64,000 nucleotides of DNA, from contig MDLB01000107.1 of assembly GCA_001730085.1 (NCBI GenBank), positions 1-64,000 on the forward strand, in the 5' to 3' direction. Under the pieces are notes generated by a model. The model saw only the letters and a list, made by a program, of their open reading frames with translations, was not told where the DNA came from and did not search any database. This DNA is from PVC group bacterium (ex Bugula neritina AB1). GTDB lineage: Bacteria > GCA-001730085. Each line of letters opens with the position of its first letter. The first letter of the stretch is position 1. This document shows, piece after piece, positions 9,186 to 18,261 of this stretch. A program made the translations under genes and the position numbers.

Positions 9186-10496
9186 CTACAAAACTTCTCC
9201 ATCTATCATATTTTTTAGAAACCTATCACATATAGTCTGAGAAATTCCCTTAGATTTTCGCACACACGCACCCGCTCTTTTCCCTATCTTAACACGTAAC
9301 TCTTCATTTTGCTCCCAAAGGGTCAGTTTCTCCTTCAAGTCCTTTTCATCTTCAACTTGAAGCAAGGCCTCATGGCTTAAAAAATCCTTAACGATTTTAT
9401 CGAAGTTAAACATATAAGGGCCACAAATAATAGGTTTCTCCCATACCGCAGCTTCCAAGGGATTTTGTCCTCCTCTAGGAATAAAGCTCCCTCCAATGAT
9501 AACGATATCCGAAAAAGCATACATCTTAAACAAATCTCCTATCGTATCAATCACGCAGACATCTTGCGTCCACGTCTTCGTCAGAGATTTTTTCAATTCC
9601 GAATATGTAACATAAGACATCTTTTTTTCTTTGACCTGCTCCACAACTTGCGAAGATCTTTCAGGATGCCTCGGAACAAGAATTAAATCCCACTTTTTAG
9701 AAGATTTCCTAGCAATTTCTTCATAAACCTTCAAGAAAAGCTCTTCTTCTGGATCATGGGTACTGGCAGCTAAAAGGGTGATTGTCTCTTTTGTTGATAC
9801 ATCTAACAAGGTCGACTCCTGCACCTTCTCTTTATTTGTAATCGCCGCTTCATATTTGAGCTGACCTATCACATAGAGACTTTTTGCCGAAAAACCAATA
9901 GTTTCAAAGCGCGATTTATCCTCATCGGTCTGACACAAAACATAACTGATTTTTTTCAAGAAAGGCTTTAAAAAGAATGCTATTTTCTTATAGTTCCCTA
10001 AAGATTTTTTAGATAAACGAGCGTTCGCCAAAAGGATTGGGCAAGGCGCCAAGGCAATGAGTGCTGGCCATATCTCCGTCTCCATGATAACAATAGCTTT
10101 CGGTCTAACAAAAAAATAAAACAGCCCCACCGCATAAAAATAGTCAAACGGTGCATACAGAATAACAGCCCGATGCCCCCAGTTTTTATCAGCCAATTTT
10201 TGACCAGTCCGTGTTGTTGTTGTGATAACAAGCTGTTGGTTTGGAAAGTTTGTTTTAATCTTTTCAATCAAAGGCTCCGCCGCTAAAAACTCTCCAACCG
10301 AAACGCAGTGAACCCAAACCGTGTCCTTCTTTCTAAGTTTTCTATACAGAAAGATCGGATAAAATCCCATTTTTTGGAGTAACCCCTCGCGATGTTTAGG
10401 GGTAAAGCAGAGATGAACAAAAATCAACGGCAAGAATAGTACCGTGATAGCTAAAAGAACTACCGAATAAAAGAAACAAAAGATCCCACAAATCAC
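9186..10496 (-). CDS. waaA: 3-deoxy-D-manno-octulosonic acid transferase
   Basis: Transfers Kdo from CMP-Kdo to lipid IVA at the cytoplasmic face of the inner membrane. It has an N-terminal membrane anchor (1-28), then the WVHCVSVGEF motif whose Glu69 matches the family's catalytic base, METEIWP, LLANARLSKKS, and the donor-site stretch GGSFIPRGGQNPLEAA near the C-terminus. The 436-aa length is normal for the GT-B family. It stands alone between the adhesin and the porin, apart from the main lpx operon, and no kdsA/B/D is in the window. The stop is close to AT-rich sequence with no obvious terminator. Confidence 0.95.
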   Translation of the reverse strand: MICGIFCFFYSVVLLAITVLFLPLIFVHLCFTPKHREGLLQKMGFYPIFLYRKLRKKDTVWVHCVSVGEFLAAEPLIEKIKTNFPNQQLVITTTTRTGQKLADKNWGHRAVILYAPFDYFYAVGLFYFFVRPKAIVIMETEIWPALIALAPCPILLANARLSKKSLGNYKKIAFFLKPFLKKISYVLCQTDEDKSRFETIGFSAKSLYVIGQLKYEAAITNKEKVQESTLLDVSTKETITLLAASTHDPEEELFLKVYEEIARKSSKKWDLILVPRHPERSSQVVEQVKEKKMSYVTYSELKKSLTKTWTQDVCVIDTIGDLFKMYAFSDIVIIGGSFIPRGGQNPLEAAVWEKPIICGPYMFNFDKIVKDFLSHEALLQVEDEKDLKEKLTLWEQNEELRVKIGKRAGACVRKSKGISQTICDRFLKNMIDGEVL

Positions 10497-10794
10497 GTCT
10501 TTAAATCATTCCCCCTAAGAAACTACAAACAATCTAACAAAAAAATTCTCAATTCTAAGAAAAGAAATCCTCAAAATAAACATCCAAGGATGTTTAAACC
10601 CTAAAAGTCTATCGAGACATCCCCGCTCTTTAGGCAAAGAGATTTCACGAAACGTTAATCATGAAGAATCATCTCTGCCTGCGTTTTTCACTTTAAGGTT
10701 TGTTTAAGTCAGCAAAAAAAGGCCCTGAGGCATTCACCCCCCCCTCTTAGGTTTATATCAAAAAATCTTCCCGATATCAACGATCTCTTTGTCA
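10497..10794. other. Intergenic between porin and waaA
   Basis: About 300 bp with no gene, including a C-rich run near 10736-10744. Apart from the porin terminator at its right edge I see no clear element. The waaA promoter should lie here but no good -35/-10 pair stands out. Confidence 0.4.
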
Positions 10795-10835
10795 CAAAAA
10801 AAACAGCCCTAGCCTAATCAAAGGCTAGGGCTGTT
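10795..10835 (-). terminator. Strong rho-independent terminator of the porin gene
   Basis: A 14-bp perfect stem (AACAGCCCTAGCCT with AGGCTAGGGCTGTT) and 6-nt loop lie at 10802-10835. On the minus strand a run of T follows (10795-10803 is A-rich on the plus strand). It is 22 bp downstream of the porin stop. Confidence 0.93.
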
Positions 10836-10857
10836 AAAATATTCAGTAGAAAATCAA

Positions 10858-12333
10858 TTAGAATTCAACTACTACGCTACTTAAGAATTCGTAAGCGTTT
10901 TCGTCATTTTTAAGACCCGGAGTAGTACCCTCTGGGTCTAGAAGAGAACCTCTAAAAGAGAAGGTAACGTCTTCTGTGTAGTCATAAGATAGAGATCCTA
11001 TAACTTCGATAAAATCAACATCTGCATCAACAGTTTTGTCTAACTCAGCATAAACCAAGCTAAGCTCAACCTCAACATCCGCGAAAGGAGTGAAAGAAGC
11101 TGAACCTGTGAAAGCTTTGATGTTTGTAGATCCTGTACCAAAAGTCGCCAAGTTATCGTCATCATAATCATTAGCATATCTATTAGCGATCTGATCAATC
11201 AAGTTACCGATACCTCTGGCATAATGAGGAGCACTCCATGCCTGATTCTTATCATCTTCTGAGTCATCATCACCTGAACGGTAGTCATAGTGAAGACTAA
11301 CGACTGGCTTGTATGGGTGTTCGAAAGAGTACGAACCTCCGATGATCGCAGCCCAAGAAGCTCTGTCAACAGCTTTAAACGCAGCATTGTCTGCATCATA
11401 AACTGTTTCATCTCCCCACTGGTAAGCAAGCTCAGCCTCGAAAGATAGACGAGGATCTACACTGTAAAGAGGACCTTCAATACGTCCACCAAGTGTGTAA
11501 ATTTCGTCCTTACCAAGATCATTTGCACCTGTAAAAGTATAAGTAACAGGAGTAGTCGCAGGCGTAACTTCTGTAAAAGCATCCTGAGTTTGGATCCCTT
11601 CATCAACTTCAAGAGTCACATATCCAGAAAGAACAACCTCAGAAGGAAGAACTCTAGAAGCACTCAATCCGTAAATCATGCCATCGTTATTGTTGTCTTT
11701 ATCAAGACCTGCAATAGCAGCGGCAATATCACCATTAGTAAGAGTAGTATCGTTTTTGTTAGCTGAAAAAGGTTTGTCTTCTTTAGTTTGCGCAACAAAC
11801 ATATCGAATCTTACAGTGTCAAGATCGATTTGTCCACGGATAGCGTCAAAACCTGCTTCCAAGCCATACCAAGCGTTGTCGATAGAGCTGTTAGGGCTAG
11901 GGTTAGGTATACCATCAGCGATAACAAGACCAGAACCCCAAACGATTTCTTGACGACCAATAGTCAAGGTCAATGGAGAATACATGAATTCTGAAATTTG
12001 AACATACGCCAAGTCAAGATCGATGTCATCTTCAGAAATAGAGCTTCCGATGTTGTCAGCGGAATCCCACTCTCTCTGGTTCAACACACGAACGTAAGTC
12101 TTAACGTTGTCTGTAAGGTCAGCCTCAACGTACAAACGCGCTTGTGTCAAAAAAGACGCGTCAGAATCAATTGGGCTAGATGTAAAAGACATCGCGTGGT
12201 TTTTAATATAATGTGCTGAGATATCCCCACCAACTTTGATGGATTGTGTTTCAGCAACAGCAGTATCACTCATAAAACATGCAGACGCAATCATGCAAAA
12301 TGCAGAAAGTCCGCTAAATATTCTTTTTCTCAT
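10858..12333 (-). CDS. Outer-membrane beta-barrel porin, alginate-export-like
   Basis: A 491-aa protein with a typical Sec signal peptide (MRKR, hydrophobic core, cut near AVA-ET at residue 27). It has many alternating amphipathic strands and a C-terminal Phe (VVVEF), the signature recognised by the Bam machinery. The LTIGRQEIVWGSGLVIADG region, with an early barrel Gly-Arg-Gln motif, is like the alginate-export (AlgE-like) porin family. It has its own promoter and a strong terminator, so it is a single-gene unit and probably highly expressed. The substrate cannot be read from sequence; a general diffusion channel is as likely as a polysaccharide porin. Confidence 0.8.
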   Translation of the reverse strand: MRKRIFSGLSAFCMIASACFMSDTAVAETQSIKVGGDISAHYIKNHAMSFTSSPIDSDASFLTQARLYVEADLTDNVKTYVRVLNQREWDSADNIGSSISEDDIDLDLAYVQISEFMYSPLTLTIGRQEIVWGSGLVIADGIPNPSPNSSIDNAWYGLEAGFDAIRGQIDLDTVRFDMFVAQTKEDKPFSANKNDTTLTNGDIAAAIAGLDKDNNNDGMIYGLSASRVLPSEVVLSGYVTLEVDEGIQTQDAFTEVTPATTPVTYTFTGANDLGKDEIYTLGGRIEGPLYSVDPRLSFEAELAYQWGDETVYDADNAAFKAVDRASWAAIIGGSYSFEHPYKPVVSLHYDYRSGDDDSEDDKNQAWSAPHYARGIGNLIDQIANRYANDYDDDNLATFGTGSTNIKAFTGSASFTPFADVEVELSLVYAELDKTVDADVDFIEVIGSLSYDYTEDVTFSFRGSLLDPEGTTPGLKNDENAYEFLSSVVVEF

Positions 12334-12559
12334 AACAATAAGAACTCCTTAAAACTGACTTTTTCTAAAACTTTAGAAAAGTCTCTATCTATGAACAGTT
12401 AACACCATTGTTAACCGAATATCTAAATCACCAAGCAAACCATCCAGTGGCACAATAAGTAAAAAAAACACCCCCTTCCTTGCCTTTTCTTCTAGAAGCT
12501 TTGCGATGTCAAATGCTCTATGTTAAGTATCTCTAACAAGATTAGGACTTAACACGCTA

Positions 12560-12588
12560 AATTTATCACTTGTTGGTGTCCATGTCAA
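12560..12588 (-). promoter_or_regulatory. Sigma70-type promoter, probably for the porin
   Basis: On the minus strand TTGACA (12583-12588), exactly 17 bp, then TAAATT (12560-12565). It lies about 230 bp upstream of the porin start, implying a long 5' leader. A second TTGACA nearer the gene (around 12520) lacks a good -10. Confidence 0.55.
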
Positions 12589-13041
12589 GTCTCTTAAAGC
12601 AAATATCCCTTTTAAACGCCTAAAAAAGCGGAAAAAATATTATGAAACATCTCGTACTCTCTCTTTAGAAAAATCAAAACTTTTTCACCATGGAACCTTC
12701 TCTTTATCTCTTAGCTAAAGGTGCCGACTCCTTATCCTTTTTCGGACGCTCCCTCCTAAAGAAGAAGAAAGAATCTAGTCACTATGTAGACATCTTATCT
12801 CTAATTAACCGAAACCTGATAAAAATTTTTCCTCTAAAGAAGGTTCTTTGTTTTTTTAGAAAAGATTCTTGCCCCCATCCATATCTTTAAAAATAAGCTT
12901 TACAGGAACCTGTTCCTCTCAAAAAAGACTCATATCATCTATAGATAGCGGCTTCATCTATAAGAAATGACAAAACTTTGAGAAAGGGACATCAGAAAGG
13001 TTAGTCCGTATCTTTCAATAAGACCGGAAGCTTGAAGGTCT
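12589..13041. other. Intergenic between porin promoter and lpx operon end
   Basis: AT-rich with no supported gene. A short plus-strand reading frame at 12690-12890 has no ribosome binding site or recognisable content. A weak inverted repeat (GACC...GGTC around 13023-13041) sits at the end of the acyltransferase gene but lacks a good stem. Confidence 0.35.
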
Positions 13042-13719
13042 TTATTTTTGATTGTTGCAGAAAGATTTGGAAGAAAGCTTCTGAAACTGGGCTTCTATGT
13101 CCTCGAGAGTTAGCTCTTCTGCAGGTAAAATTCTTGAATTCAACGAGATCTTGATCGACGAAAAAGGTTTAGGAAAAACATGCCGGTCCCAAGAATTAGC
13201 TCGCCAAGATGACGTCTGCTCACAAATAACAACATACAAAGGAATTTTCATCTTTCGCGCCAAAAAAAGAACGCCAGGTTTAACTTTTTTAGCAGGGCCT
13301 TTCGGTCCATCAACAGCCACGACATAAGCATTGAATGAGTCCTTTCTCCTTAGCAACTCCAGAATAGCCTTCGCCCCACCTCTAGAGCTTGAGCCATGTA
13401 TAGCCTTATACCCGAAATATTTAAGAACTTCAGCAAGAAAATACCCATCTTGACTAGGACTCACAAGTGTCATCATTTTTTTGTAAGAAAAAAAGGGAAC
13501 CAGGGAAAAAAGACTTTCATGCCAAATCCCTATAACAGACAAAGGCAACCTTTTTTGTTCAAAAAAAAGACGGGCTTCTTCTGAGTACTCAACGCGAATC
13601 GTCTTTGACCAGCCCCACATGATAAGAAAAATAAACGGAGCCAAGAAACGATAATACCAAGCAAGTTTCTTTTTTTTATGAGGAGAATTGCATTTCATAG
13701 AAAAATTTATACTTCCCAC
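13042..13719 (-). CDS. DUF374-family lysophospholipid/lipid A acyltransferase
   Basis: A 225-aa member of the DUF374 branch of the LPLAT acyltransferases. Visible are an N-terminal membrane segment (about 23-37), GIWHESLF (a reduced H-x4-D type motif), SPSQDGYFLAEVL, GSSSRGGAKAI and VAVDGPKGPAKKVKPG. Helicobacter LpxJ, a lipid A secondary acyltransferase, belongs to this family, so a late lipid A acylation step is a reasonable inference. It is the last gene of the bamA-lpx operon and overlaps the msbA end by up to 44 bp; an in-frame ATG at 13698 would shorten the overlap. No LpxL/M-type gene is present in the window. Confidence 0.85.
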   Translation of the reverse strand: MGSINFSMKCNSPHKKKKLAWYYRFLAPFIFLIMWGWSKTIRVEYSEEARLFFEQKRLPLSVIGIWHESLFSLVPFFSYKKMMTLVSPSQDGYFLAEVLKYFGYKAIHGSSSRGGAKAILELLRRKDSFNAYVVAVDGPKGPAKKVKPGVLFLARKMKIPLYVVICEQTSSWRANSWDRHVFPKPFSSIKISLNSRILPAEELTLEDIEAQFQKLSSKSFCNNQK

Positions 13720-15592
13720 CCTTCTTCAAAAGCTCCTGATGCGTCCCCTGTTCAACGATTTTACCCTCACTGAGAACCAAAATACAGTCCGCAGCTTGAA
13801 CCGTCGCCAAGCGATGAGCAACAATCAAAACGGTTCGACCAACAAGCAAATGATCTATCGCCTCTTGCACCAGCTTTTCCGTTTCAACATCCAACGCAGA
13901 AGTCGCCTCATCCAAGATCAAAATATCGGGATCTTGATAAAGAGCTCTCGCTATCGCGATCCGCTGCCTTTCTCCTCCCGAAAGAAGAACGCCTCTTTCT
14001 CCCACATAGGTGTTATAGCCATCTTTCATCTCCTTAATAAAGATGTCTGCATTCGCCAATCGAGCGACTTCCTTTGCTCTTTCAACGTCAACCTTTTCTG
14101 CCCCATAGGTTATATTGTATAAAATCGTGTTATGAAAAAGCGTCATATCCTGAGAAACCATGCCAACAGATGAACGCAAATCTTTCAAAGAGTAGTCTTT
14201 AACATTCACTTTATCCACAAAAACGTTACCCTCTTGTGGATCATAAAACCGAGGAATCAAGTTCAAAAGAGATGTCTTACCCACCCCTGTTGAACCAACA
14301 ATCGCAACAACCGTTCCCTTTTTTACCGAAAAACTGATATTTTTCAAAATATACTTATCTGGGACATACGCTATCCCCACCTTTTGGAAGAGGATCTCTT
14401 CTTTAAAAGAATCTAAAGCTCGTGGATTCTCTACCTCTTTAATAGTCGACTCCTGCTTAAAAAGATCAAAAACACGGTCAGCAGAGGCTAAGGACTCTTG
14501 TAAAAGAGAGTACGATTTGCCAAGCTTTTTTAGTGGTCGAAAAAGAGAAATCGCGGCGACTGTAAACAACAAGAACTGCCCCGGCGTGATTTCTCCGCTC
14601 AAAACTTGTCGTCCTCCCACAATCAAAAAAAAGGCCAAACTCAGAGCAACCGTCACTTCCATCAAAGGGGAGAGCAATGAGCTTCTGCGAACACACTTCA
14701 TCGCCATCTTATAAAAGATAGCTGTCTCTTCCTGAAAACGCTGAACCTCCCTTTCCTCATTACAAGATATTTTAACTTCCTTGACTCCCATTAAGCCTTC
14801 CTGTAAAAGACTTGTGACATTCCCTAGTTTTTCTTGACTTTTTGCCGTAATTTTTCGTATCCGACTCGATATACGGATGATCGGGGCTATCAAGATAGGT
14901 AAAAATATCAGCGTCAGGATAGCTAAGCGCCAATTCAAATAAAAAGTGATCCCAATATACATCACCACATTCAACAAGTCTAAAGCGATTGCCGCAACCC
15001 CATGAACAAGAGCCTCGTGGATACGTTGGGCATCCATAGTGAGCTTACTGATCAACTGCCCGATATGTTTTTTTTGAAAATAATCTAAGGATAAAGAGTG
15101 CAGGTGCTCATAGGCATCATCTCGGATCTCTTTCACGATTTTAAAGCTCACTTTTTCTTGTAAGTACTGTTGAAAAAAAAGAAAAATCCCCTTAATAAAA
15201 AATAAAAGAATGAGGAGAAGGGCAATCATTCTTAACAGATCTTTGCGAGATCGAGCAGAAAAAAACTTATCCACCTTCTTCTCGATATCAAATTTGAATG
15301 GTCTAATAAGCTTTCTTTTAGACGAAAGGACTCCCGACAAAGAGTCATTATCAGAAAGTTGAATTGACGTCGCAACCTTTTTTTTAGAAACTTCTGGCTG
15401 TTCTAAAAAAACACGGTCAATCAAAGGAACGATCACACTTAAAGAAATGCCATTGGTCATGGTCCCTACGAATATAACAAAAAGCAAAATAACAAAGCTT
15501 TTAAGATGTCCCCTTACATAAAAGGATAACGAACGATTATTTTGATCAGATTTCACGTAATATTTCTTCCGCAGCTCGCTGACTAACGCCAC
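13676..15592 (-). CDS. msbA: Lipid A export ABC transporter (MsbA-type)
   Basis: A half-size ABC exporter, 638 aa: six-helix membrane domain then an ATPase with Walker A GSTGVGKTSLLNL, signature LSGGERQRIAIARAL, Walker B ILILDEATSALD and switch His in IVAHRLATV. Its position between lpxB and an acyltransferase supports flipping of lipid A core across the inner membrane. An unusual charged insertion of about 60 residues separates the first two membrane helices. The start is uncertain: GTG 15592 has AGGAGG directly against it, and GTG 15556 is an alternative; both overlap the lpxB end. Confidence 0.9.
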   Translation of the reverse strand: MALVSELRKKYYVKSDQNNRSLSFYVRGHLKSFVILLFVIFVGTMTNGISLSVIVPLIDRVFLEQPEVSKKKVATSIQLSDNDSLSGVLSSKRKLIRPFKFDIEKKVDKFFSARSRKDLLRMIALLLILLFFIKGIFLFFQQYLQEKVSFKIVKEIRDDAYEHLHSLSLDYFQKKHIGQLISKLTMDAQRIHEALVHGVAAIALDLLNVVMYIGITFYLNWRLAILTLIFLPILIAPIIRISSRIRKITAKSQEKLGNVTSLLQEGLMGVKEVKISCNEEREVQRFQEETAIFYKMAMKCVRRSSLLSPLMEVTVALSLAFFLIVGGRQVLSGEITPGQFLLFTVAAISLFRPLKKLGKSYSLLQESLASADRVFDLFKQESTIKEVENPRALDSFKEEILFQKVGIAYVPDKYILKNISFSVKKGTVVAIVGSTGVGKTSLLNLIPRFYDPQEGNVFVDKVNVKDYSLKDLRSSVGMVSQDMTLFHNTILYNITYGAEKVDVERAKEVARLANADIFIKEMKDGYNTYVGERGVLLSGGERQRIAIARALYQDPDILILDEATSALDVETEKLVQEAIDHLLVGRTVLIVAHRLATVQAADCILVLSEGKIVEQGTHQELLKKGGKYKFFYEMQFSS

Positions 15593-16658
15593 CTCCTTTG
15601 AGCTGAGATTTCACCTCATCCATGTCTTTCACAACACGGTCATAAATCTTTTGATCCCTCAAAATCCTTAAAGTCGCCCTAGCGATGATCCCCGCCTTCG
15701 CTCTATGTTGTAAAAATTCCGGCACAACAGCTTTTTTCGACAATATATTCACAAGGCAGACATACTTAATATTCACAAGTATTTTAGCGATAAAAAAATT
15801 AATCCAAGAGGTCTTATAAATAACAATCATAGGAACACCGATGCATGCACACTCCAAAGAAGCTGTCCCAGAAGCTACGATCACAGCTGCACTCTCCTTC
15901 ATTATATCTGTTGCCGACATTTGCACCTTTAGGAAGACCTTCTGCTTTGCCATGATCCGCTCTATCTGATCTTTACACATATCATTGGCCGCAGAAACCA
16001 CAAATTCATACTCTTCCGGGAAAGAAGAAATCGATTTTAACATTTCTGGGAGATGCCTTTCGATTTCTTTCGCCCGACTCCCAGGCAACAACCCTATCTG
16101 TTTAGACACAGGAGGAAATGACCTTAAAGGAACGTTAGAAAAATCTTCGCGATCAAGCAAAGGGTTTCCCACATATACCACTTGATGATAGTTCCTTTTT
16201 TTATAAAAGTCTTCTTCAAAGGGAAAAATCAATAAAACCTTATCCACCCAACGCTTTATCTGAAAAATACGAGCCTCATTCCACGCCCAAATTTTTGGAG
16301 AAATATAATAGATCGTTTTCAAGCCTTCTGTTTTCGCCACTTTCGCAGCCCTCAAATTAAAGCCACCATAATCAACAAAAATAACAGCATCTGGCTTATG
16401 ATCTCGGAGCAAAAACTTTAATTTTGCTAAAAGCTGAAAAAAAACAAAGGGTTTTTTTAAAACACCAGTGAATCCAATCGTAGCTAATGGCATCATATTG
16501 TGCAAGATTTCACAGCCAGATTCTTCCATCTTTGGGCCACCAAAACCTAAAACACGAAGAGCTTTACCCTCACTTTTCATTTTTTTGATCAGTTCAGCAG
16601 CATAAATATCTCCAGAAACTTCTCCCGCTATGATAAAAACAGTTTTAGCCTTACTCAT
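15546..16658 (-). CDS. lpxB: Lipid-A-disaccharide synthase
   Basis: Condenses UDP-2,3-diacylglucosamine with lipid X to give the lipid A disaccharide. At 370 aa it is close to the usual length. Motifs include IIAGEVSGDIYAAELI at the N-terminus, RVLGFGGPKM, VIFVDYGGFNLRAAK, YYISPKIWAWNEARI and the donor-site GLLPGSRAKEIERHLP. Its start shares one base with the lpxI stop (16658), typical of translational coupling. It is a peripheral inner-membrane GT-B enzyme (GT19). Confidence 0.96.
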   Translation of the reverse strand: MSKAKTVFIIAGEVSGDIYAAELIKKMKSEGKALRVLGFGGPKMEESGCEILHNMMPLATIGFTGVLKKPFVFFQLLAKLKFLLRDHKPDAVIFVDYGGFNLRAAKVAKTEGLKTIYYISPKIWAWNEARIFQIKRWVDKVLLIFPFEEDFYKKRNYHQVVYVGNPLLDREDFSNVPLRSFPPVSKQIGLLPGSRAKEIERHLPEMLKSISSFPEEYEFVVSAANDMCKDQIERIMAKQKVFLKVQMSATDIMKESAAVIVASGTASLECACIGVPMIVIYKTSWINFFIAKILVNIKYVCLVNILSKKAVVPEFLQHRAKAGIIARATLRILRDQKIYDRVVKDMDEVKSQLKGGGVSQRAAEEILREI

Positions 16659-17473
16659 TAAGAACCCTCTTCAACATATCCATAAATAGTGATCCCATAA
16701 GATGCCGCTTTCTCACAAAAAGATGTCCTATCAACAATAATCGTCTTCCCTGCCTCAATCGCCAACGTTTCAACATTCGCCTCTTTAAGCGAGTTTAAGG
16801 TTTCAAATCCTACCGTTGGAACATCAAACCTCATATCTTGAGAAGGACGACTCACCTTCACAACCGTAAGGCCTCTTGAAACATACTTACCAGCCCTAAG
16901 AATTGTCTGGTCCGTCCCCTCCATTGCTTCCACCGCGACAATATTTTGCCTGGCAACAGCAACCGTTTGACCTATATCAAGTTTCGCCATTTTTTTTGCC
17001 ATAGAAAAACCATAGGCAATGTCTTTTTTTTGCGCAGAAGATATATCCTGCCCAGACATACAACCCTCCAAAGCCAATTGACCTTTCAAAAAAAGTGTCG
17101 AGTCAAGAACTTTAAACCCAAGAGCTTCTATATAACGGATCACTTTTAACAACAAGTTCTCATCTTTAAAAGAAGTATCTTTACCCATATTTTCAGAAAT
17201 AAAGGTTGTCGCAGAGCTATCTTTATAAACACTTTCTTTATGGATTTTTCCAATCAAAACAACTTGCCAAGCGCGATTCAAAGACAAAAAAAGCAAGGCC
17301 TTTTTGAGTTCAGAAAGTTCAAACCATTTGATCTTGTATGCATATTTTTCAATAGACGGCAACGTTTGACCTCGGACACCTACAACATAGACTCTGTATC
17401 CTTGATTTTGAGCTTCCTGCGCCACCCTTTCTGGTAAAAACCCTCCACCGGCAAGAATAGCCAGTTTTTTCAC
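16658..17473 (-). CDS. lpxI: UDP-2,3-diacylglucosamine pyrophosphatase LpxI
   Basis: Hydrolyses UDP-2,3-diacylglucosamine to lipid X. At 271 aa it shows LAILAGGGFLPERVA at the N-terminus and the C-terminal signature VEAMEGTDQTILRAG followed by FDVPTVGFETL, both diagnostic of LpxI (formerly DUF1009) and unlike the LpxH metallophosphatase. GTG start with GTGA overlap to the lpxA stop. LpxI in place of LpxH is shared with alphaproteobacteria and several other phyla. Confidence 0.95.
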   Translation of the reverse strand: MKKLAILAGGGFLPERVAQEAQNQGYRVYVVGVRGQTLPSIEKYAYKIKWFELSELKKALLFLSLNRAWQVVLIGKIHKESVYKDSSATTFISENMGKDTSFKDENLLLKVIRYIEALGFKVLDSTLFLKGQLALEGCMSGQDISSAQKKDIAYGFSMAKKMAKLDIGQTVAVARQNIVAVEAMEGTDQTILRAGKYVSRGLTVVKVSRPSQDMRFDVPTVGFETLNSLKEANVETLAIEAGKTIIVDRTSFCEKAASYGITIYGYVEEGS

Positions 17474-18261
17474 CGCGTTAGACCTCTTTCAAAATGCCCA
17501 TCTCCCAAGAAATCTAATATGGGCTGTATACATTTTTCATCTTGATATTTCTTTTCGATTTTTTTTATGGCCGCAACAACAGTAATCTTTTCACGAAAAA
17601 TCCATTTATGAACTTCTTTTATCGCACTGATTTGTGAATCAGAAAAGCCTCTCCTTTTCAAACCCACTATATTTATGCCAGACATAGAAGAAGGATTCCC
17701 TCCAACAAGTCCATAAGGAACAACATCTTGCAAAATAAGTGTCATCCCCCCCACCATAACATGAGATCCTATGCGAACAAATTGGTGAATCCCAGATAAG
17801 CCTCCTATTATCGCATAGTCCTCAATCGAAACATATCCAGCTAAAGCAACCGAGTTCGCCAATATAACATTATTTTTAACCACACAGTTATGTGCCACAT
17901 GAGAAAATGCCATCAACAAGCAATCATTCCCAATCGCTGTCTTTTCTCCCTCAAAAGAACCTGGGTTGATAGTGACACTTTCTCTAACCGTTGTTCGCTC
18001 TCCGATCTGAACATAACTTTCACATGGTCGATACCTCAAGTCTTGAGGGACAGAACCGATAGTCGCGTGAGGGAAAATGATACTTTCCGCTCCAATAGAA
18101 GTATATCCATCTATAACAGCATGACTTTCCACCCGAACACCTTTATGCAGTTTCACATTAGGACCAATAATAGCATACGGACCTATATAAACATCTGCAT
18201 CTATCTTCGCTCCCGGATCAATAATTGCTGTAGGATGATGGATCGAACCGTTTTTGCTCAT
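17470..18261 (-). CDS. lpxA: UDP-N-acetylglucosamine acyltransferase
   Basis: First step of lipid A synthesis: 3-O-acylation of UDP-GlcNAc. It is a left-handed beta-helix built of hexapeptide repeats over about 1-190, with the active-site His in FSHVAHNCVV and the GGLSGIHQFVRIG and YGLVGGNPSSMSGINIVGL stretches of LpxA, then a helical C-terminus. At 263 aa the length is usual. It abuts the lpxC/fabZ stop (18262) without a gap. Confidence 0.96.
   Translation of the reverse strand: MSKNGSIHHPTAIIDPGAKIDADVYIGPYAIIGPNVKLHKGVRVESHAVIDGYTSIGAESIIFPHATIGSVPQDLRYRPCESYVQIGERTTVRESVTINPGSFEGEKTAIGNDCLLMAFSHVAHNCVVKNNVILANSVALAGYVSIEDYAIIGGLSGIHQFVRIGSHVMVGGMTLILQDVVPYGLVGGNPSSMSGINIVGLKRRGFSDSQISAIKEVHKWIFREKITVVAAIKKIEKKYQDEKCIQPILDFLGDGHFERGLTR

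Noticed and set aside
12690-12890. 66-codon plus-strand reading frame between porin and lpx operon
   Set aside because: No ribosome binding site, no recognisable motif and atypical composition; probably chance.
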